Shown one piece after another: positions 47,401-60,828 of a stretch of 64,000 bases of DNA (its first letter is position 1; each line of letters begins with the position of its first letter). Below the pieces are notes generated by a model. The model was not told the origin of the DNA. It ran no database searches and worked only from the letters and a program-made list of their open reading frames with translations. The DNA lies in the NCBI GenBank assembly GCA_036937835.1, contig CM072874.1, positions 18,568,501 to 18,632,500 on the forward strand. The letters run 5' to 3'. A program made the position numbers and the translations under genes. Origin of the DNA: Pampus argenteus (Eukaryota > Chordata > Actinopteri > Scombriformes > Stromateidae).

Positions 47401-48939
47401 GGTCCTCTCATTAGCAGTTAAAGTTAAGGAGTCATTGACTAGTAGAATTAATGAAATTAGGTAGATGGTCAGGAATCTAATTACACGCATAACAGTAGAT
47501 GAGGAAGAACAGTATGAAAGAAGATGGAGTAGAGACTAGAGCACCACATTGTATTAATCTGTTTTAGGACATTACTGAGAAGAAATGTCTATTTGTAAAC
47601 CGTTCAAACCAGTGTATCTTAAAAACAGATGCATTGTCGGTTATGGCACCCTGGTGTTTCTACACTACCAATAATCTATGTGTTGCAATGCAAATAACAT
47701 ACTAACCATTATAACATCTGCTTCCTCCCCCCCAACCTGTGCTTACTTACCTCAAAACTTGTCCCCAGCATCCTATGCTTAATTGTTATGTTTGCTTGAA
47801 GAACAGGCTGTCAGACAAATGCTAACATACTGATAACAGAGGAAAACCTGTGGTTATATACTCCAAAATAACAGCAGCTTGACATTCTGTCTGTCAGAGG
47901 TGTGAAAAGCATAGTGGATCTAGAGAGTAGAAAGAATGTCAAATGGCATTGATTTTACAATATTGCCTGTTTGCTTCTATTTAATTCTAGGTGTTTAGTT
48001 TATCCAGTGATCCCCAGCAAATAAGTTAGATACAACTAAACAAATGTTTGTAGACAGCTCATACTGAGTTAGATTTTTTTAATTGAATTTGTGTGTTCAA
48101 AGTGACAGTTTGTCATCTGTTTAATTGGCAGGATGAATCTCTGTTTTATACAATCGACAAGTGCCGTAACCCAAGTGCAGAAAATTGTGCACAAAAGAAA
48201 AATATTCATGATTTTCTCCTGCACTTTGTTCAAGGAACAAACACAAATATATCATCTGGATATGAACAGATAATGCACCCAGAACAGACACAATCAGCAT
48301 CCTGTGCTGACCTACACTCAATTCACTTATGTTCAGCTACTATCTGTAGCTGTTTATTTAATATATAAATGCACAACCACAGCAGATTTCCATTTTCCTT
48401 TTAAACGGTAGTTTTTGTTAAACATCTCAATTTACATTCGGAGTAATTTGAAGGTTGCAGTGGGGGAAAGTGAGTACATTTGAAAATGAAAGCACCATCA
48501 TGCTTTCAAATAGTGAGTGAGTCACAAAAGTACCCTGTGCTTATACAGACACACAATAGACTTCTACATGATTTCTTGTTCATTAGGTTTTATGCTTGAA
48601 TACATCAAGTGAAAAAAGGACATCCAATAAACAGTTTGGACACACTCTATTCTGATATAAAGAGAATCGTCAGCAGAATCAAAGAGCGGGTACTGTGTGA
48701 AGGATCCATAGACACTGTATACAGTATATTAAAGACATATTTCATACTCAATAAGTAACATAGAATCACTCTCAGCTCCTTCCAGTCAGCCAAGAGAGAA
48801 GACAGACAGGCTTGGAAGCTGGACAAATATAATCCGATATATAAATAGTCTAACTAGGACACACACATACTCGCACAAAACACGCACACACTAGGAACAA
48901 ATTTTGACTGTCTACCTTAACTCACAGCCGCTGGTGCAG

Positions 48940-49440
48940 CTGATTTATTTACCTGGCAAGTCATGCTGCAGAGGGGATTTAGGAAGGCAAACTAGAAAAT
49001 GAATCGGGCATGCCCACAAATGGGAAAAGAAAGGGGAGAGTGAGGGATTAATGAGGGACAGCCAGGCTTTGGTAATGCTGACGTTTTGAGCCATCGTGTG
49101 CTCCCTTTGTTTAGCCCTCATCGCCAGTCGCCATCTGTTATGACCCTGTTGCCAGATTGCCCGGAGCAACATCATCAATCCCCCTCCCCTGCACCCCGCC
49201 CTCCCTTTTATCTTTTGATCTGTAAAAGTAAAAGACAAAGCGCCTCCTGACTCCGCGCTCGCCAAATCAAAAAGCCGATATGTGTCATAACGGACTGCGA
49301 CTAACCCTGAGGGTTCCACTTCCTGCTCCTCACAGGAAGCAATGACCCGTCCTTGCCTCAGCCCGTCTCCAAAATAGATGCCACGCGCATGGAGATGAGA
49401 ACATCTCAGCCACAGCGAGTCTTAAGTGACTTTCTGCTGA
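48940..49440. other. High-complexity block before exon 3, candidate regulatory element
   Basis: About 500 bases of balanced composition, with CpGs, ggattaatgag homeodomain-like words, a cctttgttt SOX-like word and cttttatcttttgatctg, in otherwise AT-rich intron. A 124-residue open frame on the minus strand (48945-49319) shows no domain and is probably chance. Confidence 0.3.
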
Positions 49441-49700
49441 GCTTGGTGTTGGTGCGGTGCGGTGGTGTTTAGAAACGGCTCTTATGCACTGTGACGTTAC
49501 ATAGAGACACTAACACACCCCTGTGATTCCTGCATATTTCTATCTGACATGTTCAAAGTTTTTAAAAAAAACTTTTAAAAAAAAATGTTACCCCCTCCCC
49601 TGCTCCTTCCTTCCCGTCATTATATCCACTCGTCCTCCTCCTCTCCGTGTCCCTTCCTGCTGACACCTCACCTCTGTCTCCATCTCACTCTTTCTGCCAG

Positions 49701-49847
49701 GCCGGGCCAGTCTGCACGGCAAGTCCTCCCTGCGGATAGAGAATGTGCGTTCAGACGACCAGGGCTGGTATGAGTGTAAGGTGCTGATGCTGGAGCAGCA
49801 GTATGACACCTTCCACAACGGCAGCTGGGTGCATCTAACCGTCAACG
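49701..49847 (+). CDS. igsf9b: igsf9b coding exon 3: second half of Ig domain 1
   Basis: Completes codon 86 (Gly) and encodes residues 87-134 plus one base of codon 135. It begins RASLHGKSSLRIENVRSDDQ and ends SWVHLTVN. It carries the F-strand motif DDQGWYECKV with Cys111, which would pair with Cys45 in a disulfide, and the sequon NGS at Asn125. The text QQYDTFHNGSWVHL is typical of IGSF9B. The acceptor is ttctgccag and the donor AACG|GTAAGA, phase 1. With exon 2 it forms one complete V-type Ig domain, so the two exons must be spliced together for folding. Confidence 0.96.
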
Positions 49848-52800
49848 GTAAGAACCATCAGCATGCGTTATTCAGACTGTTGAATATAGACATCAGACCT
49901 CAGAGGACGGAGACACAGATACATATATGGGACTACATATGTGACTGATGTATAGGTACGCTTTTGTAAGAATCTTTTATATCAAGCCTATAAAAATAAT
50001 ATAAATGTTAGTAGTGTATACCGCACACTTGTAATAATGATGACTCTATGCACACACACACACCCACGGAGTATTACAGACACAGAGGATTTTATACCGT
50101 TTCTTCTGCATGAGGACAAAAAGCTGTAAAACATTAAAATATATTTTAAATGTATTTATTTTTTATGACCAGCAATTTATAAGCTAGTTGAGAATTGCCA
50201 AATCATACACATATTAATCTGACATTTTGTATACACTTTATAAGCATATATAAGAAGTGTTTGTGCAATAATAATGGCAGACCAGTCAATAGAAATAAGC
50301 CATCAAAGACAAACAAACAAACACATCGACAGAAACCACAGCATCAACAGAAAAAAACCCTAAACTAACGATTTATTTATATGATCATAAAGCTTTTGCT
50401 ATTTCTTTATATTTCTTTCATACATGTTCTCACTTTGTCCAACCAAAATAATTGGTGGATTGTTAAAAGTGTTTTAATTAACTTTGTGTTGATCAATGAA
50501 TTGTTCCAGCACATGTTTACACAGTGGTTAGTTGGATCCAGATACTGAGCTGTAACCACAAGGTCAAATGTGCTGCCCCCCGTAGCGGGAGAGAACCACG
50601 ATACCGATCATTGCTCAGTGTTTGTGACATGAGAATAACTTTCTGTATAAACATGTAACCTACACAGGTGTAAACACTCACACACACACAAACGAAGAAT
50701 ATCCTTCTCTTGGTACCTCAAGCATCCATCAAGTCACTTAATCAGACAGCATATGATGGTGGTAGTTGCTGTGGTAACAGACACACCAGATACATCCTCC
50801 CCTCCCCTGGCGTGGTCACGGCATATTAGCTTAGTTTCATTAGTGTTGTTCGCTTTGACTTCGCCTCGCTTCTCCTCTCTGTCTGAAGGCCTCAGGCACC
50901 ATCCTCTGCCTCTTTATCCTTTCTGTCTTCATGTCTGTCACTCCTCCGCTGCTTTTTATCAGACACGAGCTGCAGAACTTACAGGACACAGCTGACTGTG
51001 ATAATCTAGTTGTGCCAAAACGTTGAGGTCAGCTTAGGTTGGTAAGTGCCACAAAAAAAGATGTTGTTGTGAAACTAGGCTATTATTTAGCCATGACAAA
51101 AACTAAATGTCAACCATGGTCAGTGGTTTTTAATGTTGAAAGAGCAAAACATCTGTGAAAATGTATATTTAGACATATTCCAAAATGTAAATCTATACAG
51201 TACTTTTGTCCACGTGTAGCACTTGCATAACAATGGACAAAGATGTACATTATAAGCCCAGTTTTACATTATGATCCCACTACAAGGCTTCATATGGATG
51301 TACTGTACATCTTAATCACTATGTCGTCTATGCTGCTTTTATTGAATAGGAAATGTGTGTGAAATTGAAAACGTATCGACTTTGCAGCTGAGTTTCCAGT
51401 GTTTGAGTTTTTAAAGCAGGAGAAGAGGCGCAGAAAGTAGCAGGTGTGGCTAAGAATTCAATACATGGACAAACTTTTGACACGAAAAATGAAATCTAAT
51501 TTATTTCATAAATAGAAGCCTGTAACATAAAATAAAAAAGACGGTTGAACCGTCAGAGGTTGCTCTTGGAAGCAGGAACTTTTAGGTTTAAAGACTCATC
51601 TTTACTGCCCCAGCCAACTGGGGTGAGACCACCGCATCCCAATGAGTCCTGCCTGTGAAACATTGATGGTGGGCCAACCTTAAATGTGCAGCAGCGCCAT
51701 ATGATCCAAACCAAAAGCCCTTTCAGAATCCTCCTTTATCATCAAATATGAAGCCTCTCAGGGGAGGGCAGGAGGTGGTAGTGGAGCGCCCCCTCTGACA
51801 GCAGCTGCCTTTAGTGCAATCGTGATGTCCTGCTTCACTTACAATGAAGGCCAGTGAAATCCAGGTGATGAGTTGTCACAGCTAGTCTGTGTGTCAGTGG
51901 CGGGGTCGGGGGTCCAGGCCTCTGGGGAGTACACTGCCACTTTGATTGCTGATGTCATCCACAGGAGAAAACTGAGCCTGGCAGGAAGAAACCATCCAGA
52001 CTGAGGGCAGTGGCGGTGGTCTGCATCTTGGCAGATGTACTGTAATAAGATGGGTGATGAACACAATCACATGATGCCACCTGTGTCTGTAGAAGAGGTG
52101 GAGTTACTGATGCATGTACTAGAGCCAGCTCTTTCATGTTTAGTCCAGGACTTGTATCCATCAACCTTTTAAGAATTACGCAAATCACATTCATATACAC
52201 TACATTGCTTTGACAAACGTAATCGCTGCCTGGATTATGTTCACAGGTTATGATTTCTTGGAGATAGCATTTTGCTAGCAAAAATACCAAAAATCCACTG
52301 GTTCTAGCTTCTAAAATGAGAATATTTTGTGTTTCTTTGTCATCTATGACGTTGAACTGACTGTCTTTAGGGTTTTGTGCAGTTAGTTGGACAAAACAAG
52401 ACAATTTATTGCATGTGATTAACTGTGGGGAATTATAACAGGCCACTGACCAAAGTGATTAAAAAATGAAAATTCTGAAATGAAGAGGCTGTATATATTA
52501 TGTCATCACAGTGAACCAGTTAGCACCATACATCACTGATGTTCATTCATCAATGGTAAAGCTACTAACTGTGACTACCCTCATCTTAGTGAATATACCT
52601 TCTCATCACCTGGGCATTGATATTAGGATTGTGTTGAACATATATGTAGGTGTTTCAGTACAATATGTAAATAAGTGTGGCTAATATTTATTGGAATTGC
52701 AGTGACTGGATCTTTATGGCTCTAGTACATACTCATACTGGATGAAGCTCCAACACTGCTTCTATTTATAGTCCCCCATTTGCGATCCAGCCCTTCCTAT

Positions 52801-55800
52801 CATTGTCAAACATCAGTGGTTGCCAGTGATTACTCTGAGCACTTTAGCTGTCAGCTCTGCTGGCATAGTAGAAGTAAGCGACGCATATAGATTCCAGGTG
52901 AGATGCATATAGATTGTGGGTGAGAGTGCTATATCACGCTCCTGCTTTTCCTCCACAAATTGACACCACTGTGTCTGTGAACTTATAGCTCTGGAACTCC
53001 ATCCGGATGGAGTGCGAGTGAGGAACGGATGAGCATGGAGAGAGGATCCGTTCATAAGGAATGATGTAATTATTGTGCAAGCCACTTGCTTGAAAGCATA
53101 CTTCTGCTACTTGTTGTAGTTGGCAGTTATTTCTGTTATTCACCATCGATGATGAGGATGAATTTTGGACTTTAAAGCAGTGTTAAAATCAACATGTATG
53201 CAGTTCTTACCACTAGAATGTACATATGGATGAAGAGGATCACTGCAGTGTCACAGTGCATTGGGCACTAGCCCAGTTTCTTCTTCTGATAGATCATTTT
53301 GACTGCCACTGTTCCCCCTCGTTCTCTCTCATAGTGCACGAGGTGATGCCAAAGAAGCAAGGTTCATATCTCCCGGGATTAGTCTTCAACTGCTCCCCCA
53401 AAAATAGCTTCGGCACATCCTCCTGCTTGCCATCCCAGTGTTCTGCTGCAGAACTCTGCAGTGCCTGCGTGCTGCACAACAGTCCCAATCTACCCCCCAC
53501 TCCCCCCTTCTCTCTATCTGTCTCTGTCTCTTTCTTTCTTGTCCTCTGACTCTCTGTCTCTCTACCGCTTCACTTCTTTGCTCATTATCTTTCCCTCCTA
53601 TGAGCTGTTTGGCACATGCAAAAACACAAACACAGGTTGATTTCTTTGAGGAAAAAAGGGGCATAAAGATGACATTGTGCCCCCTTCTTGGTCACGGTCT
53701 AAAATCAGATTAACACATGACTCATAAAAGTAGTGTCTAAACCGGCCCGACAAAATGCTGCATCAAGAAAATGATAAATCCTGCTGTTTACCAACAGCTG
53801 TCATGATGTGATGTTGACTGGAAGGAAAAGTACTGCATGCTACTGCTGTGTTAAAACAGTGAGCTAGCCTAAATATGACTTTGAAGTACTTTTAATAAGA
53901 AAATACAAAACATATTCACAGTGACGATCAATAACGATCACATGGTTTTGCAGAACTTGTGATATTGAAAGTCAGTGGTAGGACCTTCTTTGATGAAAAT
54001 GTATGAACATTTAGTATTGAGTATTGAGTCCTCTTTAATCATTGAACAAGCCAAGCCTCACCTTTATGGTCCTGCTTGGTAGGTAGCATTACTTACTGTG
54101 GCTAATCTGTCATGATCTCGCTCTAATCAAAGCCCTTTTTCGTGCTAAACTGAACACATGTACGGCTGTGCTGGACTAGACTAGAGAGAATGCTTCGTTT
54201 TAAAATCTGTGTTCAGGAGATTGGTTTTAAGTCCTACGTTGCTGTTAATATTTTCTGATGTTTTACTGCTCTATCAAAGCACCTGCTGATGCAAAACATT
54301 TGCTGCTGCTGCCACTTGATGTTTTCCATCTGTGAACTAACAGGAGGAGCAACTACAGGACATGCTATGTGTTCGTATTCTCTAGTAAAAACTTGCCTAT
54401 GTAGCAACATATGGACATATTCAGTATGATGAGATTTGATAGCAAGGGAGGAATAGTACAAGAAGATTCAGGCACAGTGATGAAGCGTGGCAGACAACAG
54501 GCTCCTACTGTGGTTTGTTGTGAACCGACACACTTCTAACACATCATCAATCACGCCGTGCTGTGGGAAAACACTCACAACATGCCAGCAAGGCTTCAGT
54601 GGCCACAGTTACTCACAGCTCAGCTTGGCCTGAGATTTCCCAACCTCATCAAAACATGGCAAAAAGAGATACCGACATCTTTAACATATGCAAAACACAC
54701 ACATCAGATAAATGGTTTACTGAGCAATAAGAGCCGATAAAATCGAGTTCACGCCGTCAAGGTTCTTACTTTCACAGAATAGGTCAGTGGTATTTTGACC
54801 TCATCATGGAAACCACTGCCAGGCACAGTGGCACAGTGAGACTAAAGCCAAATAAACCTGAGGATCATTTGAAAATGTGACCCGGACAGAGAAAGAACAC
54901 AAGCGCAGGCAGCAGCATGATGCTCAGTTAACAATAATGAAAAACAGCTATATAATAATCATTTCCTAAAAGCAAATGTAAAGTCATAGAAACTAATCCT
55001 AAAAACAAGTTGTTTGTATGTTTTGAAAAGACCCATTTATCAAGGTAATTGAAAGACCTATTTTTACCTCATGCACCAATACTGAAAAGCAATCTGTAAT
55101 TGATACATAAAGTTAATAGTTTTCTAACCAATTTTATAGAAGCAGGTTTTTACCAGCATCTAAGAGGATCCATTTTTACATAGACATGCAGTGATGATGA
55201 CGTGCCACATGATCAGAGCTGCTTGGACAGCATAGTTTTCACTGTGTCTTTCTTGTTTGATTTGATTAACTAACAATGTAGCTTGTGAACACAGTGCTTT
55301 GTAAAATCTGGCCATCTATTACTGGGAGTCAAAGTGTCCTTGAATGCGCTGCCGAGTTCTAAAAATAATACCTGCTCACAACAGCAGTTTGTTCACATGA
55401 CAATAATGTAGCTTTTTCAAAATGTAAAGCAAAACCTTCAGAAAAGTTGTGTTTATCCAGGTTTGTAGTTAATGGATTAAAATATAACGAAAATACATCA
55501 GATGATGCTTAAAAGACACCATAAAAACTATATCAACATATTATGATTTTTAAAATCCCACTAGATATTGCAGAATTGTAATGTGGTAATATAGATATGG
55601 CTCTACTGTCAAATATATACATGTAACATTAGTCTACCAGTAAACCATCAAAACAGCAAAATAAACTAGCCATTGTTTAGACACAGTGAGTAGGAAGCAG
55701 GAGATTCTTGCATTCATTGATATAAATGTTATGAAGAAGCTGCACGGTTGACTCGAATGCTTTTGTTACCTTCTGTGTGGCGTGGAATTAGCACTATGGC

Positions 55801-55951
55801 CTGGCTTATGGTTGCAGATGGAATGACATGTTAGCAATTGAGAGGCTACAGGATTACACATGTAAGCAGATCAACTTTAGTCCTAAAGTGATTAGATTGA
55901 GAATATCAAAACAGGAATTATGGCTGAACAAAATCAGACGGCGATGCTGGC

Positions 55952-55978
55952 GTGTGTGTGTGTGTGTGTGTGTGTGTG
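55952..55978. repeat. (TG)13 microsatellite
   Basis: A TG run, with a CA run of about twice the length 185 bases downstream. The two could pair as an imperfect inverted repeat. Confidence 0.95.
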
Positions 55979-56161
55979 GACAGAAGAGGGTTTGCTCAGG
56001 TTAGCAAAATGCAGCTTAAGTATGTTTTTTTTAGGAAGACATGCCAAATGTCTTGTATGATCATCCCGCCTCATAATCTAGAAGGCCTTGAAGCAGAAGA
56101 GGATTTTAGAAAATGGTTTTACAAAATGCTTCATGCCTGCCACATGATGCCTATGAATCTT

Positions 56162-56163
<2 letters not shown>

Positions 56164-56213
<50 letters not shown>
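56164..56213. repeat. (CA)25 microsatellite
   Basis: An uninterrupted CA run of about 50 bases. Confidence 0.96.
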
Positions 56214-56216
<3 letters not shown>

Positions 56217-58145
56217 GAAAGGGGAGGTGAAAAGCTTCATGTTTTCAGATTAGTCATTAGATATTAAGACAAAAGAATCTTTACCATACATATTAAATGT
56301 ATGAATAGAGGCACTATATAGAAACCACACAAAACAACTTGAGGGAACTCATGTCCTTGAAAAAGGACAAGAACAAGTCGTCTTGTTTGTTCTTTTAACG
56401 TCGCTGTTGCAGCTGCAGAAAATGTCAGACCTGTCGCTCCCTTTGTGACAGAAGGTTTTTCCAGAGGCAGATGTGTCCGTGCGATAGCTGACATGAAGGC
56501 TTGTGCTTGTTCTGCTGGTGTATGTGTACTCCCAGCATCAGCGGTCAAAGCCATTTCCTACCCTCCTGTTTAGGTATGTGACAAGCACTCTATGCTACCT
56601 GGCTCCCATTGTTTTATTTTCTGCACTGAGACTGTACAGATCTAAAATAGTTGACTCTGAGACATGTGCAACCAGCCAGATAGCAGAATGCAGAGCTCGG
56701 TAGAGGTTTTTTGCACCTGCATTATTGAGTGGGCTCTTGGTAACTTGTTTGACTGGCCAGTCTTCTGCTATTATATACACACGGCTGGTCTCCTCAAAGG
56801 AGGAATGACTTCTCATTTCTCCTTTGCTTTTTAAGATAATCTAGTAAATAACACTTAAAACGGCGCAGGCTCTGCAAGATAACAGCACATTTACATGACA
56901 ATCCAACACTCATGACAGTTGGGCCATTAGTTGCTGCATTCACAATTTAAAAAACATTTTACAACTCCTCTCTGAAATGATGTGTCACCACTTGTTTAAC
57001 TACTTTTTTAAACGCTGTATGTATTCAGGAGACAAAGCTATTATAGAACTGTGAGAACCTTTAAGAAGGCACTTTCCCAAACTTATGACAGGTGACCAGT
57101 CAGCTACCTCCCACAGTTACAGTGTGACACAGTCTTCACACACTTCATACAGCTAGACTGAGCTGCCAGTGTAGTTTTGTATTCCTGTTGTGGATTTCTG
57201 CTTAGAAAGCATTAAGCAATGCTCACTCACTGTGCAGTATGGTTGCAGAGGCAGTAGCTAATCAATGCTTGATAATGAATAAGCGAGTGTGAGAAAGTAT
57301 CAGGGAGGGTCGTAGCTACAACTACACTGAGCCAAAGCAGGTGTGTCATTTATAATATTTCCCCTGTGCTAACCAAACAATCCTGACCTGTCAGTCAAAA
57401 ATGTACTACTCGCTTTAAAATCAACCTTTTAGTTGCTGCAGCAGTCTGTGAGGCTTCTAGACTGATCTGTGTTTGTCTGTCACCAAGTGTAATGAGGCAA
57501 TCTTCTTCCTGTTTCGGGTTGATATTTTTGCTGCGAGTCAAACCCTCCACACTCTTGGGACGATGTACCATGAACAATTCAGTCATCGTACACTGAGCAA
57601 CACAGAATAAATGAAGTATTTCTGTAGTTTTTAGAGCCAATATGCTATTTACCTGATAAGTTCCAACAACAAGGAAGTGCTCCTACGCCGGAAGTAGGGA
57701 TATGAAGTATGATATGACCAACTCGAGCAGTTCTACAGTCTAATGCGCAGTGTGAAGGACTCACAGAGCTGAAAGAACATGAGACCTTTGAAAGCAGTCT
57801 GATAAACATGGAATGCTATTTACACAGCGGCATTAATTAGATCATTTCTCCCACGCAGCACCGGGATCAGCTGCTCATGTTACTGATATAATAGTAACAA
57901 CTGGGCAAAATGTGTTGGTATTTGTGTACCATTGTGTGTTTATAACGGTATGATACCATAACAGACACAATTCACTTCCATTACACCGTGATTACATGAT
58001 TGACAAATGAAGATTGATTGATTGAACTGCACTGGTTTAATATGGGTTGTCATTGCCAGATGAATATGGTCAGTTGCTCCTTATATAATGGATGTTTGAT
58101 TTGGTTGATTGATTGATTTAATTTTATTTATTCTCGACTCCTCAG

Positions 58146-58297
58146 CTCCCCCCTCGTTCTCGGATACACCACCTCAGTACGTCGAGGCCAAGGAGACGGG
58201 TAGCATCACTTTGACCTGCACGGCCTTCGGCAACCCCAAACCCTCCGTCAGCTGGCTGCGGGAAGGCAACCTCATGGTCACCAGTGCCAAGTATAAG
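58146..58297 (+). CDS. igsf9b: igsf9b coding exon 4: first half of Ig domain 2
   Basis: Completes codon 135 (Ala) and encodes residues 136-185. It begins PPSFSDTPPQYVEAKETGS and ends NLMVTSAKYK. It contains Cys159 (in TLTCTAFGNP) and Trp171 (in SVSWLREG), the core of an I-set Ig domain, and the PPQYVEAKE stretch conserved in IGSF9B. The acceptor is actcctcag and the donor TATAAG|GTACCT, phase 0. The intron before it ends in a pyrimidine-poor tract with GATT repeats. Without exon 5 the domain would lack its second cysteine. Confidence 0.96.
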
Positions 58298-60056
58298 GTA
58301 CCTTCTGTCTTAATGTCTCATCTGTTTATTGATTGCGTTGCTCCTTTCCTATCTATGACTTATAGCACAAAAGTGCTGCGCATCGTTACAGCGCAGGGTC
58401 ATCCAGTTTTACTGTTTTTACTTCATGATCCTCGAGACAGAGGATAGAGTAGATAGAATTAGAATACAATAGAGTTGCTGCTGTAATAACTCTATACACA
58501 ATTTCTATATTTAAACTTGCATAAAGAGATTTTCTTGGCCACTTAGGGCCAGCAGAAACAAGCTGTGAACAACAACACTGACGTAACATCACCTTTTTAA
58601 GTTAATATGGCAAACAGTTGCTTATTTACACATCAAGCAAATGTGGAGCAACATTACCGTTCATTTATTTCCACCTGACGGATGTGAGTCCAATACTCCT
58701 GAGGGAAATATGCCTCTTTAGCTGATCAATGCTCCACTGTGTTGACCAGCTAGACCACAGCAAACTGTGTCTGTCTGCTGAAAACTAAACCAAACACAGT
58801 ATTATTCTCCATTATCACTTTTGTATACTGATCTGCTAGTGAGCATGATTTACTGTAAGGGTAACAGCTTAGTGGATAAATTATAATTGCAGTTGGGATC
58901 TTTAAAACTCAATCATCTTTACCCCCTTTTACACTCACAATAGCAGAGTTTAGAATTGGTTATATATAATCATATAATCATGTGTGTTGGTAGTGTATGG
59001 CCTACAGTATGTATCATTAAGTTCTGCATGTAGGAATGGAAATGACTCCCCCACTTTAGATATCCTATTCATAAGAAAACATGTACTGTATCTAAATGTG
59101 TCCCTGTCTCAGGCAACAGCTTCCCCCAAGTCAATACACTCGCCTGTATTCTTCTATAGAGTGGAGAGCAACTGTAACACATGTTTATAGGTCTTATGGG
59201 AAGGAAGGTCAAAAGGAACTTTTGACTTTAGCTGTTTTTATTTGATACAACTTGCCAACCATAATACAATTTAATAAAAAGCTTCTGTAAAAACTCAGCT
59301 AGTAACTACAAAAGCATCTAAAGCAGACAAGCTACACTGAAAAAAAAAAACCCTTTCGTATTGCTGGCTTTAAAAGCTATGAAAATGTGTGCAGGAACTG
59401 CTCTGGCAGGCACCGAGCGAGAGATCCAACCACATCAGGTTCAACATTGCTCCCTGTCCTTTCTCTTCAAAATCACTTTAATGGCACCAGAGAAAGACCA
59501 CATCTGCAATATGCTCATCACTACACAAACACTGGTTTACAATCTGAAACCATTTCAACTTGTCACTACCTATAAACTTGGCCTTGACGGGGACATTGTG
59601 TTGCACAAGTGGCCTCTGTCTTCTTCACAGTGCAGTAGGTGAGTGCAGAACAGTGTGATCATTTGTCATTTTATTCCCAGGCAAAAGGCTGATTAAGAAG
59701 TAATTATTTCAGTATATCCGGTATTGTAATATGAGTTGGATTCCTGCTCTAATTACCTGCAGCAGAATACCGGTCTATTCTTAAACTCCAACTATTGTTC
59801 ATTCCAGTTGCAGGCAATATTAGCTTTAACCAGAGACCTGGAAGTATTGTTGTAATTCCCTCATCACTGCTGAAGTTTGATCAAAGCTTACATTACTTCT
59901 TGCCTCTTAAATCAAAAGATATTTTTGGAGGGATCCTTTTAAAAGCTTTAGGTTATAAATAAATGAATGAATTGATTCATTCTCATTCTCCTGTAAGAGG
60001 TAATTGAAGTATGTTTATGTAGTTGTTGGCTTTCTGGTTGCCTTTATGTACATCAA

Positions 60057-60200
60057 GGCCCGTCTACACTGTGTGATTTTAATCTGAGATGAGAGAAACG
60101 TGGTGATCTTGGGTCATTGGTCCAGAACGCACCGTGTGACTCAACCAATCAGAATACGACGATGGCGATGGAAGTGACGCAGAACGCGCTGGCCAGTAGG
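60057..60200. repeat. Possible dispersed repeat fragment
   Basis: cgtctacactgtgtgatttt, with ccgtgtgactcaaccaatca further on, resembles a fish MITE-like family. Weak evidence. Confidence 0.35.
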
Positions 60201-60354
60201 GTTGTTGCAAGTGTCATTTTTGAATAACGTTCTGTTGAGGCAAAGTGAAAAACAAGTTTGTGTGACTTTGTTGCACGTTGAGCAGCACCAATGGATGACG
60301 CTAGCTGATGACATGTCTCTGCTCTCATTTGTGCTACCAATCATTACACAATCT

Positions 60355-60435
60355 GACAGTTTCTTTAAAGCCCTTTGAACTGCATCTGTGTCTTCAAAGT
60401 GCAATACAAATAAAGTCACTTTACCTTGCCTTATG
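60355..60435 (+). repeat. LINE/SINE-type 3' tail
   Basis: aaagccctttgaactgcatc, then gcaatacaaataaagtcact, looks like the conserved 3' end of fish retroposons. The body is not recognisable. Confidence 0.5.
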
Positions 60436-60677
60436 TTAGGCTTTTGATCTTATGAGTGTATTTACCGCACTTCTATCTATCAGGATGTTTAAATATGCTG
60501 CTGGGACTGTACAAATCTAAAATGTTGCAATGAATTTAAATTGTGCACAAAACTATGTTTAAAGTCAAATTTAGGTGAAACACAGAAGTTATAACAACTT
60601 GGAAGACTTGAGTTTAAGGCCTTTGCAGTAAACCTACTTATTGGACTTGTTGCGTGTGTGTGTCTGTGTGTGTTTAG

Positions 60678-60795
60678 GTGTCTGATGGGAGTTTGACGGT
60701 GCTATCCATCACCCGGGAGGATCGAGGGGCCTACACATGTCGAGCATTCAGCCCCCAGGGAGAGGCCATTCACACCACAAGGCTGCTAGTACAAG
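60678..60795 (+). CDS. igsf9b: igsf9b coding exon 5: second half of Ig domain 2
   Basis: Encodes residues 186-224 plus the first base of codon 225. It begins VSDGSLTVLSITREDRGAY and ends IHTTRLLVQ. Cys206 in the motif DRGAYTCRAF pairs with Cys159 to close Ig domain 2. Donor CAAG|GTAGGC, phase 1. TG-rich tracts lie directly on both sides: 60651-60674 before the acceptor and 60803-60828 after the donor. The next exon, expected to start Ig domain 3, was searched for up to base 64000 and not found. Confidence 0.96.
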
Positions 60796-60802
60796 GTAGG
60801 CC

Positions 60803-60828
60803 GTGTGTGTGTGTGTGTGTGTGTGTGT
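60803..60828. repeat. (GT)13 just after the exon 5 donor
   Basis: A GT run starting seven bases into intron 5. Confidence 0.95.

Larger units (their letters stand above)
41909..49700 (+). other. igsf9b: igsf9b intron 2 (7.8 kb)
   Basis: Bounded by gtaaga and ttctgccag. It splits Ig domain 1. It contains two LINE fragments in opposite orientations and a TAGA repeat; the rest looks unique. A higher-complexity block at 48940-49440 upstream of exon 3 may be a conserved non-coding element. Open frames at 42649-43089 and 45736-46161 have no recognisable domain. Confidence 0.85.
49848..58145 (+). other. igsf9b: igsf9b intron 3 (8.3 kb)
   Basis: Separates the Ig1 and Ig2 exons, phase 1, the usual arrangement between Ig domains. 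Contains a TG run (55952-55978) and a CA run (56164-56213) about 180 bases apart. The rest is unique-looking AT-rich sequence. The 163-residue open frame at 51955-52446 (minus strand) has no domain I recognise and is treated as chance. The intron ends ctcgactcctcag. Confidence 0.85.
58298..60677 (+). other. igsf9b: igsf9b intron 4 (2.4 kb)
   Basis: Phase 0 intron within Ig domain 2, bounded by gtacct and gtgtttag. Mostly unique, with two repeat-like patches near 60057-60200 and 60355-60435. The acceptor region is TG-rich (60651-60674). Confidence 0.85.

Noticed and set aside
51955..52446. 163-residue open frame on the minus strand
   Set aside because: No domain, signal or splice context; sits in igsf9b intron 3; composition like surrounding intron. 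Most likely chance.
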